Shown here: positions 53,822-63,551 of the stretch, one piece after another
Layout: each line of letters begins with the position of its first letter
How positions within the stretch are numbered: the stretch's first letter is position 1
DNA from: Flavobacteriaceae bacterium
Lineage (GTDB): Bacteria; Bacteroidota; Bacteroidia; Flavobacteriales; Flavobacteriaceae
Direction of reading: 5' to 3'
Assembly (NCBI GenBank): GCA_002707025.1
Contig: PALG01000031.1
Coordinates: 248,001-312,000, forward strand
Length of the DNA: 64,000 bases
Notes under the pieces: generated by a model
Databases searched by the model: none
Told to the model about the DNA's origin: nothing
What the model saw: the letters and a program-made list of their open reading frames with translations, nothing else
Translations under genes and position numbers: made by a program

Positions 53822-55326
53822 CGATTACGCCAGAAGAAAGGAGTTAAGAGAATCAATACCGTGAAGAGCTCCAAACGACCAATAAGCATTAAAAAGCTAC
53901 TCCACCATTTGGCAGCAGCTGGCAAGGCCCCATAATTATCAACCGGACTCAAACTACCCAATGCAGGCCCTACATTCCCTAAAGTAGAAGCGGCACCCCC
54001 CAAAGAAGTTTCAAAATCCAGACCTAGCCAAGAAAACACTAACACTCCAATAATAAATGAAAGCATGTACAAAATGAAAAAAGCCAGTACGTTGAATACA
54101 ATGGGCTGTTGCACCGATTTGTTATTATAACGAACCGGTAATATGGCATTAGGATGAAGGGTTCGCTTAAATTCCAGAATCCCGTTTTTGATCATAATTA
54201 AGTGGCGTACAATTTTAATCCCTCCCGCTGTTGAACCCGCCGAACCGCCTAAAAACATTAATCCGAAGAAGAAAATGGTAAGAAAAGGTGTCCATAAGGT
54301 GTAATCGGCAGATACAAACCCTGTGGTGGTCACTATTGCTAAAACCTGAAACAGTCCATGCCTAAAGGCACTTTCAAGTGGTCCCCACACCATGGGATGA
54401 TCTATGGAAGATATAGCGGGATCTGCCTGAAAGTAAATTATTGCCGCTGCAATAGCCGTTAATCCAATAATAAAAGCAGCATATAACTTAAATTCCTCGT
54501 CCTTAAAAATTTTACTGAACTTCGTTTTAAATGCAAAATAACTCAGTACAAAATTAGTCCCTGCCAAAAACATAAATACAATAATAATATACTGGATAAT
54601 AGGCTGGCCGTTCCAAAAAGCCACACTGGCATTTTTGGTTGAAAAGCCTCCAGTACTCAAGGTGCTTAGCGAGTGGTTAATCGCATCAAAGAAACTCATA
54701 CCCGCCACCCAAAGTAAAATAGTTTCCGCTAAGGTATAGCCTACATAAATAAGCCACAATCGTTTAGCGGTATCCGTAATTCTTGGATGCAGCTTATCCC
54801 CTCCTGGTCCCGGTGCTTCCGCAGCAAATAACTGCATTCCTCCTATACCCAGTAATGGTAGAATAGCAATCGCCAAGACTATGATTCCCATACCCCCTAT
54901 CCAATGCGTGATACTACGCCAAAATAACACCCCTTCAGGGAGACCTTCGATATCACTCAATATGGATGCCCCTGTTGTAGTATACCCACTCATGGTTTCA
55001 AAAAAGGCGTTGGTAAAATTAGGGATAGCCCCAGTAAAAACATAGGGTAGTGTCCCTACCAGGGACATAAAAATCCACCCAAAGGTTACAATAATATATC
55101 CTTCCTTTTTCTGAATTTCCTTCCGGTGATTTTTGGTCAAAAACATGGTGACGCCCCCAATAAGTATGGCGGTAAGTGAAGCCAATCCCATTTGCTGTAC
55201 CACTCCATCTTTATGCAAAAGGCTTACCAAGGCAGCAATAAGCATAAACCCTCCATTTACCAATAGCAGCAATCCCATTAAATGGGCAATAATGCGAAAA
55301 TTGATTTTGGAAAAGGAATTGCTCAT
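53818..55326 (-). CDS. trkH: Trk-type potassium uptake protein TrkH
   Basis: 502 residues, four repeated M1-P-M2 units forming the K+ pore. Selectivity-filter-like loops: TTTGASIL, STGGFSTKN, TTGFVSADY and GNVGPALGSL, each with the diagnostic Gly. It works with TrkA, whose stop overlaps the trkH start (TAATG). Confidence 0.95.
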   Translation of the reverse strand: MSNSFSKINFRIIAHLMGLLLLVNGGFMLIAALVSLLHKDGVVQQMGLASLTAILIGGVTMFLTKNHRKEIQKKEGYIIVTFGWIFMSLVGTLPYVFTGAIPNFTNAFFETMSGYTTTGASILSDIEGLPEGVLFWRSITHWIGGMGIIVLAIAILPLLGIGGMQLFAAEAPGPGGDKLHPRITDTAKRLWLIYVGYTLAETILLWVAGMSFFDAINHSLSTLSTGGFSTKNASVAFWNGQPIIQYIIIVFMFLAGTNFVLSYFAFKTKFSKIFKDEEFKLYAAFIIGLTAIAAAIIYFQADPAISSIDHPMVWGPLESAFRHGLFQVLAIVTTTGFVSADYTLWTPFLTIFFFGLMFLGGSAGSTAGGIKIVRHLIMIKNGILEFKRTLHPNAILPVRYNNKSVQQPIVFNVLAFFILYMLSFIIGVLVFSWLGLDFETSLGGAASTLGNVGPALGSLSPVDNYGALPAAAKWWSSFLMLIGRLELFTVLILLTPFFWRNR

Positions 55327-56675
55327 TAAACGAAGAGTTTTTCCACTTTTTTAATGGATTGTGGAAGGCAGCAAACCACAATTCGGTCGCCTTGTTGAAT
55401 TTCGAAATCACCTAGGGCAATAATCCCTTCCCCATTTCTAATGACTCCACCAATAATAGCAGATCGCGGAAAATCAATATCTTTAATCCTTTTATCACAT
55501 ACTTGTGAAGATGCCGAAACAATAAATTCCAATAGTTCGGCATTCATGTTGTTTAGTCGGGTCATGGCTACGACCTCCCCTTGCCTTACATGCCTAAAAA
55601 TGTGGTTGGCCGCCAAAAGTTTTTTATTGATAAGCGTATCAATGCCGATAGAATGGGACAATTGAAAGTAATCCATGTTTTCTACCAAGGCAATCGTTTT
55701 TTTAACACCTTTGGATTTAGCCACTAAACAAGACATGATATTGGTTTCACTATTGCCAGTCACGGCAATGAAGGCATCCATTTCGGTAATAGACTCCTCC
55801 TGAAGCAGTTCCACATTTCTCCCATCTCCATTAATCACCAAGCAACTAGGCACATCGTCGGCGATCTCAAAAGCCTTATCCTTATTATTTTCAATAAGTT
55901 TCACATTAAAGCGGCTTTTGCATAAATCGATTGCTGTTTTCTTCCCAATATTACTTCCGCCCAAGATCATGACGTTGCGGATGTCATCCTTCACTTTTCC
56001 AGAAAGTTTATAAATTTGATCGACTCCTTTTTCAGCCGTGGTAAAATACACCTGGTCCCCTTCCTTGAATTGCGTGTCCCCACGAGGAATAAGGGTATAC
56101 TGGGTTCCGTAGCGTTGTATCGCGATGGGGACGTATTTCAATTCTGGATAAGTCTCTCCAACTTCTTTTACGGTCTTTCCTACAAAAATTGCCGTTCGGG
56201 AAAGATTCAAGCCAATCATGGTCAAAGCTCCATCTTCAAACTCATAGGTATCGTTAAAGGCACTTTGATTAAGCAACAGTTCGATCTCATTGGAGGCCAA
56301 AGCTTCGGGAGAAATCAATTCGTCAATTCCAAACTTGGTAAACCCAACCTCATCCTTATTTTCCAAGAATTCGGTATTGGAAATTCGGGCAATGGTACGC
56401 TTGGCCCCTAATTGCTTTGCCAATACACAGGCTGTAATATTGGTGGTTTCACTGGAAGTCACCCCAATCACCAACTCGGTTCGCTGCACTTGTGCATCTT
56501 TTAACACTGAAATAGAAGTGGCATCTCCCCTAATAACACGAATATCCAAATGCGTATCGGCATAGGCCAAGGATTCTCGGTTGGTATCGATAAGGGTAAT
56601 GTCCTGTGATTCGAAAGAAAGTAACTTTGCTAAATGAAATCCTACTTCACCGGCTCCAGCAATAATAATTTTCAT
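55326..56675 (-). CDS. trkA: Trk system K+ transport regulator TrkA
   Basis: 449 residues: two tandem RCK units. Each has a Rossmann NAD-binding loop (GAGEVGFHLAKLL at residues 6-18; ILGGSNIGKKTAIDL at about 236-250) followed by a TrkA_C domain. It gates TrkH by NAD(H)/ATP. The Bacteroidota form is a single polypeptide, normal length. Confidence 0.95.
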   Translation of the reverse strand: MKIIIAGAGEVGFHLAKLLSFESQDITLIDTNRESLAYADTHLDIRVIRGDATSISVLKDAQVQRTELVIGVTSSETTNITACVLAKQLGAKRTIARISNTEFLENKDEVGFTKFGIDELISPEALASNEIELLLNQSAFNDTYEFEDGALTMIGLNLSRTAIFVGKTVKEVGETYPELKYVPIAIQRYGTQYTLIPRGDTQFKEGDQVYFTTAEKGVDQIYKLSGKVKDDIRNVMILGGSNIGKKTAIDLCKSRFNVKLIENNKDKAFEIADDVPSCLVINGDGRNVELLQEESITEMDAFIAVTGNSETNIMSCLVAKSKGVKKTIALVENMDYFQLSHSIGIDTLINKKLLAANHIFRHVRQGEVVAMTRLNNMNAELLEFIVSASSQVCDKRIKDIDFPRSAIIGGVIRNGEGIIALGDFEIQQGDRIVVCCLPQSIKKVEKLFV

Positions 56676-56701
56676 GGGCTTCTTATGAGCTAATTTTGTG
56701 G

Positions 56702-56709
56702 CAAATGTA
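56702..56709 (-). promoter_or_regulatory. Candidate promoter -7 element for trkA-trkH
   Basis: TACATTTG on the minus strand matches TAnnTTTG, 27 bases before the trkA ATG; divergent from the ubiE promoter. Confidence 0.42.
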
Positions 56710-56754
56710 CAAATTTTGACCTATTTAAAATGAAAAGAAGGCTAGATTTCATAC

Positions 56755-56783
56755 TTGTGATTCCTTTAAAAATAGTAAATTTG
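56755..56783 (+). promoter_or_regulatory. Candidate promoter for ubiE-porT
   Basis: TTG (56755-56757), 18-base spacer, TAAATTTG (56776-56783): a near-ideal Bacteroidota promoter. It ends 11 bases before the ubiE start, so the transcript leader would be very short. Confidence 0.6.
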
Positions 56784-56794
56784 CAGCCGCATTT

Positions 56795-57526
56795 ATGGAA
56801 AAGAAGGTTACCCCATACAAAGAGTCACAGCTTAATAAGAAGCAGCAGGTAGAACAAATGTTCGATACCATCTCAAGCAACTACGATGGCCTCAATCGTG
56901 TCATTTCACTGGGTAGTGATATAAAATGGCGTAAAAAAGTGATTGATTTGGTAGCGGAAAAAAAACCGCAAAGCATTCTAGACATCGCTACAGGAACTGG
57001 GGATTTAGCCATTCAGTTTGCTCAAGAAACCAAAGCCTCAAAAATTGTTGGGCTTGATTTATCGGAAGGCATGCTTTCCGTCGCCCGAAAAAAAGTAGCT
57101 GAAAGCAGTTTTGCCAAAACCCTTGAATTTGTTAAAGGCGATAGTGAAGCGCTTCCATTTGATGAGAATAGCTTCGATGCGATTACGGTTTCTTTTGGAA
57201 TCCGAAATTTTGAAAATCTGGAAAAAGGACTTTCAGAAATCTACAGGGTATTGAAACCAGGGGGTATTTTTGTGATTTTGGAAACTTCGGTTCCTACTAA
57301 ATTTCCTTGGAAACAAGGATACCATATCTACAGCAAGGGAATTTTACCTATTATTGGCAAACTTTTTTCGAAAGATAAAGTAGCCTATCGATATTTAAGT
57401 GAAAGTGCTTCGGTTTTTCCTTTTGGGGAAAAACTCAACAATATTTTACGTAAAATTGGGTTTATAGAGGTGAAAAACAAACCCCAAACCCTTGGGGTAG
57501 CGACCATTTATACAGCGACAAAGTAA
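56795..57526 (+). CDS. ubiE: Demethylmenaquinone (ubiquinone/menaquinone) methyltransferase
   Basis: 243 residues. SAM-dependent C-methylation of demethylmenaquinone, giving the quinone used by Na+-NQR and the rest of the chain. Motifs: MFDTISSNYDGLNRVISLGSD at the start, ILDIATGTGDLA (motif I), GLDLSEGML, and FGIRNFENLEKGLSEIYRVLKPGG. Overlaps porT by one base (TAATG). Confidence 0.95.
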   Translation: MEKKVTPYKESQLNKKQQVEQMFDTISSNYDGLNRVISLGSDIKWRKKVIDLVAEKKPQSILDIATGTGDLAIQFAQETKASKIVGLDLSEGMLSVARKKVAESSFAKTLEFVKGDSEALPFDENSFDAITVSFGIRNFENLEKGLSEIYRVLKPGGIFVILETSVPTKFPWKQGYHIYSKGILPIIGKLFSKDKVAYRYLSESASVFPFGEKLNNILRKIGFIEVKNKPQTLGVATIYTATK

Positions 57527-58236
57527 TGATGAAGAACCTATTTTATATTCTCGCATTTTGTTTATTGGCTCAAACGGCTCAAGCGCAGCTTTTTAGTCGT
57601 GAGAAGCTATCAAATTTGGAAACCTTCGACAATCGTTTCCTTACCTGGGGGTATTATTTAGGGTTCAATCAATATGACTTCAAAATTGACTACGAAAATG
57701 ACCTAGGTGATCAAGAAACCGATATCGATGTAGAAACCCAAATGGGTTTTAACGTTGGACTTATTGGGGATATGCGTATTAACAAATACATGAACCTACG
57801 CTTGGAACCTGGTATTTATTTTACCAACAGGAATCTGCGTTTCCCTGGTTTTGAAGAAGAGAATGATGAGTTAAGGGAAGTGAAGTCTACCTATATTCAT
57901 GTGCCCCTACTCTTAAAACTTTCTACCAAAAGAATCAATAACTTTAAGCCCTTTATCGTCATGGGGGTTTCCCGATCCATTAATTTGGCGAGCAACGAAA
58001 AAAATCCAGAAGACAACTTTGAAGGTCAATTTCGTATGCGGCGAAGTACCGGCTATTATGAATTAGGTTTCGGGATCGATTTGTATTTGTATTATTTCAA
58101 ATTTACCCCGTCCATACGCGGTGTTTTTGCCACCAGTGACGAATTGGTGCCCGATGACAGCCCATTTAGCCCATGGACTTCAAACATATCTAGTTTGAAA
58201 ACCCGAGGGATTTTCCTCAATTTTACTTTTCAGTAG
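57526..58236 (+). CDS. porT: PorT/SprT-family outer-membrane beta-barrel protein
   Basis: 236 residues with a signal peptide (LLAQTAQA). The barrel-like mature part starts LETFDNRFLTWGYYLGFNQYDFKI and ends FLNFTFQ with a C-terminal Phe-x-Phe-like strand. Position directly after ubiE is, as I recall, conserved in Flavobacteriia. PorT is required for type IX secretion and gliding in the group. Its 3' end overlaps the convergent methyltransferase gene by 14 bases. Confidence 0.9.
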   Translation: MMKNLFYILAFCLLAQTAQAQLFSREKLSNLETFDNRFLTWGYYLGFNQYDFKIDYENDLGDQETDIDVETQMGFNVGLIGDMRINKYMNLRLEPGIYFTNRNLRFPGFEEENDELREVKSTYIHVPLLLKLSTKRINNFKPFIVMGVSRSINLASNEKNPEDNFEGQFRMRRSTGYYELGFGIDLYLYYFKFTPSIRGVFATSDELVPDDSPFSPWTSNISSLKTRGIFLNFTFQ

Positions 58237-58951
58237 TTCTTCGGAATTCACTTAACAGAATCGCGGTTGCGGTACTTACATTTAAGCTTTCGGCATGTTC
58301 ACCCTTCCCAAATTGGGGAATGGTAATGTGGTGGGTCACCTGCTGAAGTATTTTTTCTGAAATGCCATTGCCTTCATTTCCCATGACCAATACAGCTGCC
58401 TGGGGTAGCGTTTGATTGTAGACATTTTCGCCCTCCATTACTGCAGCATAAACGGGCAGGGACGCCTCCTTTAAAAAAACCTCAATATCCTGGTAAGTAA
58501 CTTCCACTCGTGCAATGCTCCCCATGGTCGCTTGTATGACCTTAGGATTGTAGCAGTCTACCGTATCTTCCGAACAAATCAAACGCTTCACCCCAAACCA
58601 ATCGCACATTCTAATAATCGTTCCCAAGTTTCCCGGATCCCGCACCGCATCCAAAACTACGGTTAAATCGTTGGAGGTATTTTTTTCTGCCTCAGGAATT
58701 TCAAAAACCGCTAAAATCCCACTCTGATTTTTCAAACTGCTTATTTTTTGCAATTCCTTTTCTGAAATCAACCTCCCTTCGGTTTGCGTAAGGAAGGCTT
58801 CTTCCGAAGCAAAAAGAAACTTAGGAATCCATCCCGATTGCATGAAATCCTGAATGATTTTTTGCCCTTCCGCCACAAAAAGTCTATGTTGTAAACGGTA
58901 CTTTTTTTGCTGAAGCGACGTTATTAATTTAATTTCGTTTTTGCTTATCAA
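58223..58951 (-). CDS. TrmH/SpoU-family RNA methyltransferase
   Basis: 242 residues if translation begins at TTG 58951 (ISKNEIKLITSL), which has an AGGATAA just before it and gives the usual N-terminus of this family. An ATG at 58996 would extend it by 15 unlikely residues into the divergent gene. N-terminal substrate-binding domain, then the SPOUT knot: VLDAVRDPGNLGTIIR, VMGNEGNGIS and PQFGKGEHAESLNVSTATAI. It 2'-O-methylates rRNA or tRNA; the target is unknown. Confidence 0.9.
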   Translation of the reverse strand: MISKNEIKLITSLQQKKYRLQHRLFVAEGQKIIQDFMQSGWIPKFLFASEEAFLTQTEGRLISEKELQKISSLKNQSGILAVFEIPEAEKNTSNDLTVVLDAVRDPGNLGTIIRMCDWFGVKRLICSEDTVDCYNPKVIQATMGSIARVEVTYQDIEVFLKEASLPVYAAVMEGENVYNQTLPQAAVLVMGNEGNGISEKILQQVTHHITIPQFGKGEHAESLNVSTATAILLSEFRRTTEK

Positions 58952-58959
58952 AATTATCC

Positions 58960-58967
58960 TATTTTTG
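58960..58967 (+). promoter_or_regulatory. Candidate promoter -7 element for tamL
   Basis: TATTTTTG, full TAnnTTTG match, with a TTG 16 bases before it (58941-58943). Transcription would begin near 58974, which favours the TTG at 58988 as tamL start. Confidence 0.4.
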
Positions 58968-58987
58968 AATTGAGAAACACATACTCT

Positions 58988-61546
58988 TTGAGACAAAGCC
59001 TCACAAAAATATCAATTATTTTAGGAACTATCCTGCTACTGGCATCCTGTAATGCGGTAAAACACCTTGAAGAGGACGAGCTACTTCTCACCCAAAACAC
59101 CATCATCACAGACGGTGAGGAAAGTAAAGATACCGATGCTTACAGCCTTATTTCCCAAAAACCGAATCAGAAGGTTCCCATTTTAGGAATTCCCTTAAGC
59201 CTTCATATATACAATATTGCTGAAAAAAATCCAGATTCCACATTCCAGGAATGGTTGCACCGAAAACCGAATAGGGAAAAAAGATTGATTCGCTTATTGT
59301 CCAAGAAACAAGTCATTGCCTTAGACAGCGCCAAAGTAAGCTTTAACAACTGGCTGAAGCGAACGGGGTCTGCGCCCGTGATTATCGATGAGGGCAAATC
59401 GGAAAAATCGCTTAAAAACATTAAAAAATACTATTACAATAGAGGGTTCTTCAATGTAGAAGGCCGTTATGAGGTAAATAAAGACACCACCAAAGAAAAA
59501 AGGGGCGCTGTAACGTATTATTTGGAAAAACACAAACCTTATAGCATTGATTCCATTTCTTATGAAAAAATTGAATCTCCTGTGGTAGACTCTTTATTTC
59601 AGAGTAGCTTAAGAAGCACTTTCGTAAAAAAGGGCCATCAATACGACGTAGCCGATTTTGACAATGAGCGTTCGAGAATCACGCTTCAAATGCGGAATTC
59701 GGGACTGTATTATTTTGATCAGGATTATGTGACCTTTGAAGCAGACACCAACAATGTTGGGCAGCGGGTGCACATTGATTATATCATTCCGAATCGAAGA
59801 GTTAATGAAAATGATAGCGCTTCAACAGTGCCTTTTAAAGTGCATACTATTAATGAAGTAAGAATCGTGACCGATTACAATTATAAAAATCGTTCCAAAG
59901 CCTTTACCGACTCGACCAACTACGAAGGCTATAAGTTGTATTCTTATGAAAAGTTAAAATACACCCCAAAAGCTATTACCGATGCCGTATCGATAGCACC
60001 AGGGGAAATTTTTAGGGACATTGACCGAACCCTTACTTACAATCAAATAAGTGATCTTCGGAATTTCAAATACCCCAATATTACCTATCAAGAAGACCCA
60101 AAGGATACCACCGGCACAGGTTTAATTACCACTATTTTATTAAATCCTAGAAAGAAATATACCTTCGATGCCAGCTTTGATGCTTATACTTCGACCATCC
60201 AGCAATTTGGGATAGGGTTTACCGGCGGACTCCTAATTCGAAATGTATTTCGAGGAGCTGAAAATCTGGAGATTTCAGCCAACGGAAGTGTGGGTTCTTC
60301 TAAGGATAACGCAGATAGCAATAGTAGTTTTTTCAATACCTCAGATGTGGGGGCCAACGTAAAACTTACCTTTCCTAGAATTTTGTTTCCGCTCGATACC
60401 GATAAATTTATCCCAAAGTATACTTCGCCCACGACCACCATTAGTGCAGGGTTGAACTCCCAGAATAACATTGGTTTGGATCGACAAAACTTTAATGGGG
60501 CGTTCAGCTACCAATGGAAACCTTCCAATATTAGAACCAACCAATTCGATTTAGCCGATTTACAATATGTTCGTAATTTGAATGCCGATAGGTATTTCAG
60601 TGTCTACAAAACTTCTTTCGATCGGCTGAATGAGATTGCTCAACAAACCGGATATAATTTTCAGAATGAAGAAAATTCCCTAGGAATCCCTGAAGAAGCC
60701 AATAATTTTATACAATCGGTCTTAGATAACGACCCCAACTTAGCCATTACCCCTAAAATTACAGAGGAAATACGAAGTATTAAACAACGAAAAGATCGAC
60801 TAACCGAAAACAACCTCATCTTAGCTTCCAGTTTTACTTGGACACGCGATAGCAGGGAAAACATTAATGACAAGTCTTTTTCAAGAGTGCAATGGAAAGT
60901 AGAGGTCGCTGGAAATATTCTTTCACAGGTAGCTTCTGCAGCAGGACTGGAAAAAAACGAAAACGACAACTACAAGCTTTTTGGAGTGGTATTTTCACAA
61001 TACACCAAATTGGAAACCAGCTATATCCGGCACTGGAATATGGGCAGCAATACCATTTTGGCCGTAAGAGCCTTTGGTGGTATCGCCATTCCCTACGGAA
61101 ATAGTACTTCCATTCCTTTTACACGAAGTTATTTTGCTGGAGGCGCCAACGACAACCGGGGTTGGCGCGCGTACGACCTAGGACCCGGAAGTAGTGGAAG
61201 CCAATTGGATTTTAACGAGGCGAATTTCAAATTAGCTTTTAATGCCGAGTATCGCTTTCCCATTTTTGGAGCTTTCAAAGGAGCTTTATTTGCAGATGCT
61301 GGAAATATATGGAATGTGTTCGATGATGTAGAAGACCCTGCTTCCCGTTTCGAAGGTATTCAAGACCTTACTGAAATTGCACTTGCTACGGGCTTCGGTC
61401 TCCGATACGATTTTGGTTTTTTTGTGGCACGGGTAGACCTAGGATTTAAGACCTACAACCCTGCCCTACCAGAAGGGGATAGATGGTTTAAACAATACAA
61501 TTTCAATAACTCGGTAATCAACATCGGAATTAATTATCCCTTCTAA
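58988..61546 (+). CDS. tamL: Translocation and assembly module lipoprotein TamL (BamA/TamA family)
   Basis: 852 residues from TTG 58988; a TTG at 58970 is the alternative. There is no in-frame ATG. Lipobox at Cys21 (LLASC) then POTRA-like repeats (about 80-400) and a 16-strand Omp85-type barrel with the YFAGGANDNRGWRAYDLGPG motif of the L6 loop. It ends INIGINYPF with the terminal Phe of outer-membrane barrels. It partners with TamB in outer-membrane biogenesis; tamB is not in the window (it may be elsewhere). Confidence 0.93.
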   Translation: MRQSLTKISIILGTILLLASCNAVKHLEEDELLLTQNTIITDGEESKDTDAYSLISQKPNQKVPILGIPLSLHIYNIAEKNPDSTFQEWLHRKPNREKRLIRLLSKKQVIALDSAKVSFNNWLKRTGSAPVIIDEGKSEKSLKNIKKYYYNRGFFNVEGRYEVNKDTTKEKRGAVTYYLEKHKPYSIDSISYEKIESPVVDSLFQSSLRSTFVKKGHQYDVADFDNERSRITLQMRNSGLYYFDQDYVTFEADTNNVGQRVHIDYIIPNRRVNENDSASTVPFKVHTINEVRIVTDYNYKNRSKAFTDSTNYEGYKLYSYEKLKYTPKAITDAVSIAPGEIFRDIDRTLTYNQISDLRNFKYPNITYQEDPKDTTGTGLITTILLNPRKKYTFDASFDAYTSTIQQFGIGFTGGLLIRNVFRGAENLEISANGSVGSSKDNADSNSSFFNTSDVGANVKLTFPRILFPLDTDKFIPKYTSPTTTISAGLNSQNNIGLDRQNFNGAFSYQWKPSNIRTNQFDLADLQYVRNLNADRYFSVYKTSFDRLNEIAQQTGYNFQNEENSLGIPEEANNFIQSVLDNDPNLAITPKITEEIRSIKQRKDRLTENNLILASSFTWTRDSRENINDKSFSRVQWKVEVAGNILSQVASAAGLEKNENDNYKLFGVVFSQYTKLETSYIRHWNMGSNTILAVRAFGGIAIPYGNSTSIPFTRSYFAGGANDNRGWRAYDLGPGSSGSQLDFNEANFKLAFNAEYRFPIFGAFKGALFADAGNIWNVFDDVEDPASRFEGIQDLTEIALATGFGLRYDFGFFVARVDLGFKTYNPALPEGDRWFKQYNFNNSVINIGINYPF
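59004..59011 (-). promoter_or_regulatory. Candidate promoter -7 element for the TrmH-family gene
   Basis: TATTTTTG on the minus strand, 53 bases before TTG 58951, inside the 5' end of tamL. Confidence 0.3.
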
Positions 61547-61561
61547 ACCATATAAATTTTT

Positions 61562-61569
61562 TATTTTTG
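61562..61569 (+). promoter_or_regulatory. Candidate promoter -7 element for fba
   Basis: TATTTTTG, 18 bases before the fba ATG and 16 bases after the tamL stop. No clear -33 element. Confidence 0.4.
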
Positions 61570-61587
61570 TAAGCTAAAAACCAATTT

Positions 61588-62655
61588 ATGAGTCATTCTA
61601 TAAAACCCGGTGTGGCCACTGGGAAAGAAGTTCAGGAAATTTTCAAACTTGCTAAAGAAAAGGGATTTGCCCTTCCCGCCGTAAACGTGGTAGGTTCCAA
61701 CACCATCAATACTGTTTTAGATACCGCAAAGGAATTAAATTCGCCCGTGATTATACAATTCTCCAATGGAGGTGCACAGTTCAATGCGGGAAAAGGTCTT
61801 TCCAACGAAAACCAAAAGGCAGCCATCGCAGGAGGGGTTGCCGGAGCACACCATATACATGCACTTGCAGAAGCTTATGGGGCGTCTGTTATTTTACATA
61901 CCGACCATTGTGCCAAAAACCTATTGCCTTGGATCGACGGCTTGTTATCGGCGAGTGAATCTCACTACAAGAAAACAGGTCGTTCTTTGTATAGTTCGCA
62001 TATGATTGACCTTTCCGAAGAGCCCTTGGAAGAGAATATTGAAATCTGTAAAGGCTATTTGGAGCGCATGAGCAAGATGAACATGACCCTGGAAATTGAA
62101 TTGGGAATTACTGGAGGGGAAGAAGATGGCGTGGACAATACCGATGTAGATAGCTCAAAATTATATACCCAACCCGAAGAAGTAGCCTATGCGTACGAAG
62201 AACTTAAAAAAGTAAGCGATCAATTTACGATTGCTGCGGCCTTCGGAAATGTGCACGGGGTGTACAAACCGGGAAATGTAAAACTGACACCAAAGATTTT
62301 AAAGAATTCTCAGGAATACATTCAGAAAAACTACGGAACCGGATATAACCCTATCGACTTTGTATTCCACGGCGGAAGTGGTTCTACCCTAGAGGAAATT
62401 AGGGAAGCGATTGGCTACGGAGTGGTAAAGATGAATATTGATACCGACCTTCAGTTTGCCTTTACGGAAGGCATTCGCGATTACATGGTCAATAATGTGG
62501 ATTATTTACGTACGCAGATTGGAAACCCCGATGGTGCAGATATTCCGAATAAAAAATTCTACGATCCCCGAAAATGGTTACGTGAAGGAGAAGTAACCTT
62601 TAAAAAACGATTGATTCAGGCTTTTGAAGACCTTAACAACGTAAACACCTTATAA
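61588..62655 (+). CDS. fbaA: Class II fructose-bisphosphate aldolase
   Basis: 355 residues, zinc-dependent aldolase of glycolysis/gluconeogenesis. Zinc ligands sit in LHTDHCAKNLLPW, GNVHGVYKPGN and the FHGGSGST segment; IELGITGGEEDGVDN is the active-site loop. The KMNIDTDLQFAFTEGIRDY phosphate-binding region is present. The gene lies 21 bases before accD, a conserved adjacency with central carbon and fatty-acid metabolism. Confidence 0.97.
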   Translation: MSHSIKPGVATGKEVQEIFKLAKEKGFALPAVNVVGSNTINTVLDTAKELNSPVIIQFSNGGAQFNAGKGLSNENQKAAIAGGVAGAHHIHALAEAYGASVILHTDHCAKNLLPWIDGLLSASESHYKKTGRSLYSSHMIDLSEEPLEENIEICKGYLERMSKMNMTLEIELGITGGEEDGVDNTDVDSSKLYTQPEEVAYAYEELKKVSDQFTIAAAFGNVHGVYKPGNVKLTPKILKNSQEYIQKNYGTGYNPIDFVFHGGSGSTLEEIREAIGYGVVKMNIDTDLQFAFTEGIRDYMVNNVDYLRTQIGNPDGADIPNKKFYDPRKWLREGEVTFKKRLIQAFEDLNNVNTL

Positions 62656-62676
62656 CACCAAACAAACCTATATACT

Positions 62677-63546
62677 ATGGCTTGGTTTAAAAGAACAAAA
62701 AAAGGGATTCAAACCCCCACCGAACAGAAAAAGGATGTGCCTAAAGGACTTTGGTACAAATCCCCTACCGGAAAAATTGTCGATGCCGATGAGCTGGAAG
62801 AAAATTTCTACGTGAGTCCGGAAGATGGCTACCACGTAAGGGTTGGAAGTAAAGAATACTTTGAAATCCTTTTTGATGATAATAAATTTAAGGAATTGGA
62901 TAAAAATTTGGTTTCCAAAGACACCCTTAAATTTGAGGACAAAAAGAAATACACCGATCGTTTAAAAGATGCTCAAGATAAAACCGGGTTGAAGGATGCG
63001 GTACGGACTGCCGTAGGAAAATCCATGGGTGAAGACTTGGTGGTGGCCTGTATGGACTTCAGTTTTATTGGAGGTTCTATGGGAAGTGTGGTAGGTGAAA
63101 AAATTGCCCGCGCCGCAGAATATGCCTTAAAAAAGAAAGCTCCGTTTATGATCATTTCCAAAAGTGGAGGTGCCCGTATGATGGAAGCCGCTTTATCGTT
63201 AATGCAGTTAGCGAAGACCAGTTCCCGTTTGGCACAATTGGCCGATGCGAAGATTCCTTACATTTCATTATGTACCGACCCAACTACTGGAGGAACCACA
63301 GCATCTTTTGCCATGTTGGGCGATATCAACATTAGCGAACCTGGAGCCTTGATAGGTTTTGCAGGACCTCGTGTGGTAAGGGATACCACCGGAAAAGAAC
63401 TGCCCGACGGTTTCCAAACGGCAGAATTTGTTTTGGAACACGGTTTCCTAGACTTTATTAGTCACCGAAAAGACTTAAAAAGAAAAGTAAATCTCTATTT
63501 GGACCTGGTATTAAACCGACCTTTACGGGAAAAACAACTTGCTTAA
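62677..63546 (+). CDS. accD: Acetyl-CoA carboxylase carboxyltransferase subunit beta, zinc cysteines lost
   Basis: 289 residues. With AccA it transfers the carboxyl group from carboxybiotin to acetyl-CoA. The crotonase-like core is intact: [62 protein letters not shown] and [18 protein letters not shown]. The N-terminal zinc ribbon keeps its framework ([11 protein letters not shown]...[11 protein letters not shown]), but the four Cys positions are Ser29, Thr31 (with one residue deleted), Ser47 and Asp50. It therefore lacks the usual Zn site. Confidence 0.95.
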   Translation: MAWFKRTKKGIQTPTEQKKDVPKGLWYKSPTGKIVDADELEENFYVSPEDGYHVRVGSKEYFEILFDDNKFKELDKNLVSKDTLKFEDKKKYTDRLKDAQDKTGLKDAVRTAVGKSMGEDLVVACMDFSFIGGSMGSVVGEKIARAAEYALKKKAPFMIISKSGGARMMEAALSLMQLAKTSSRLAQLADAKIPYISLCTDPTTGGTTASFAMLGDINISEPGALIGFAGPRVVRDTTGKELPDGFQTAEFVLEHGFLDFISHRKDLKRKVNLYLDLVLNRPLREKQLA

Positions 63547-63551
63547 AAAAT

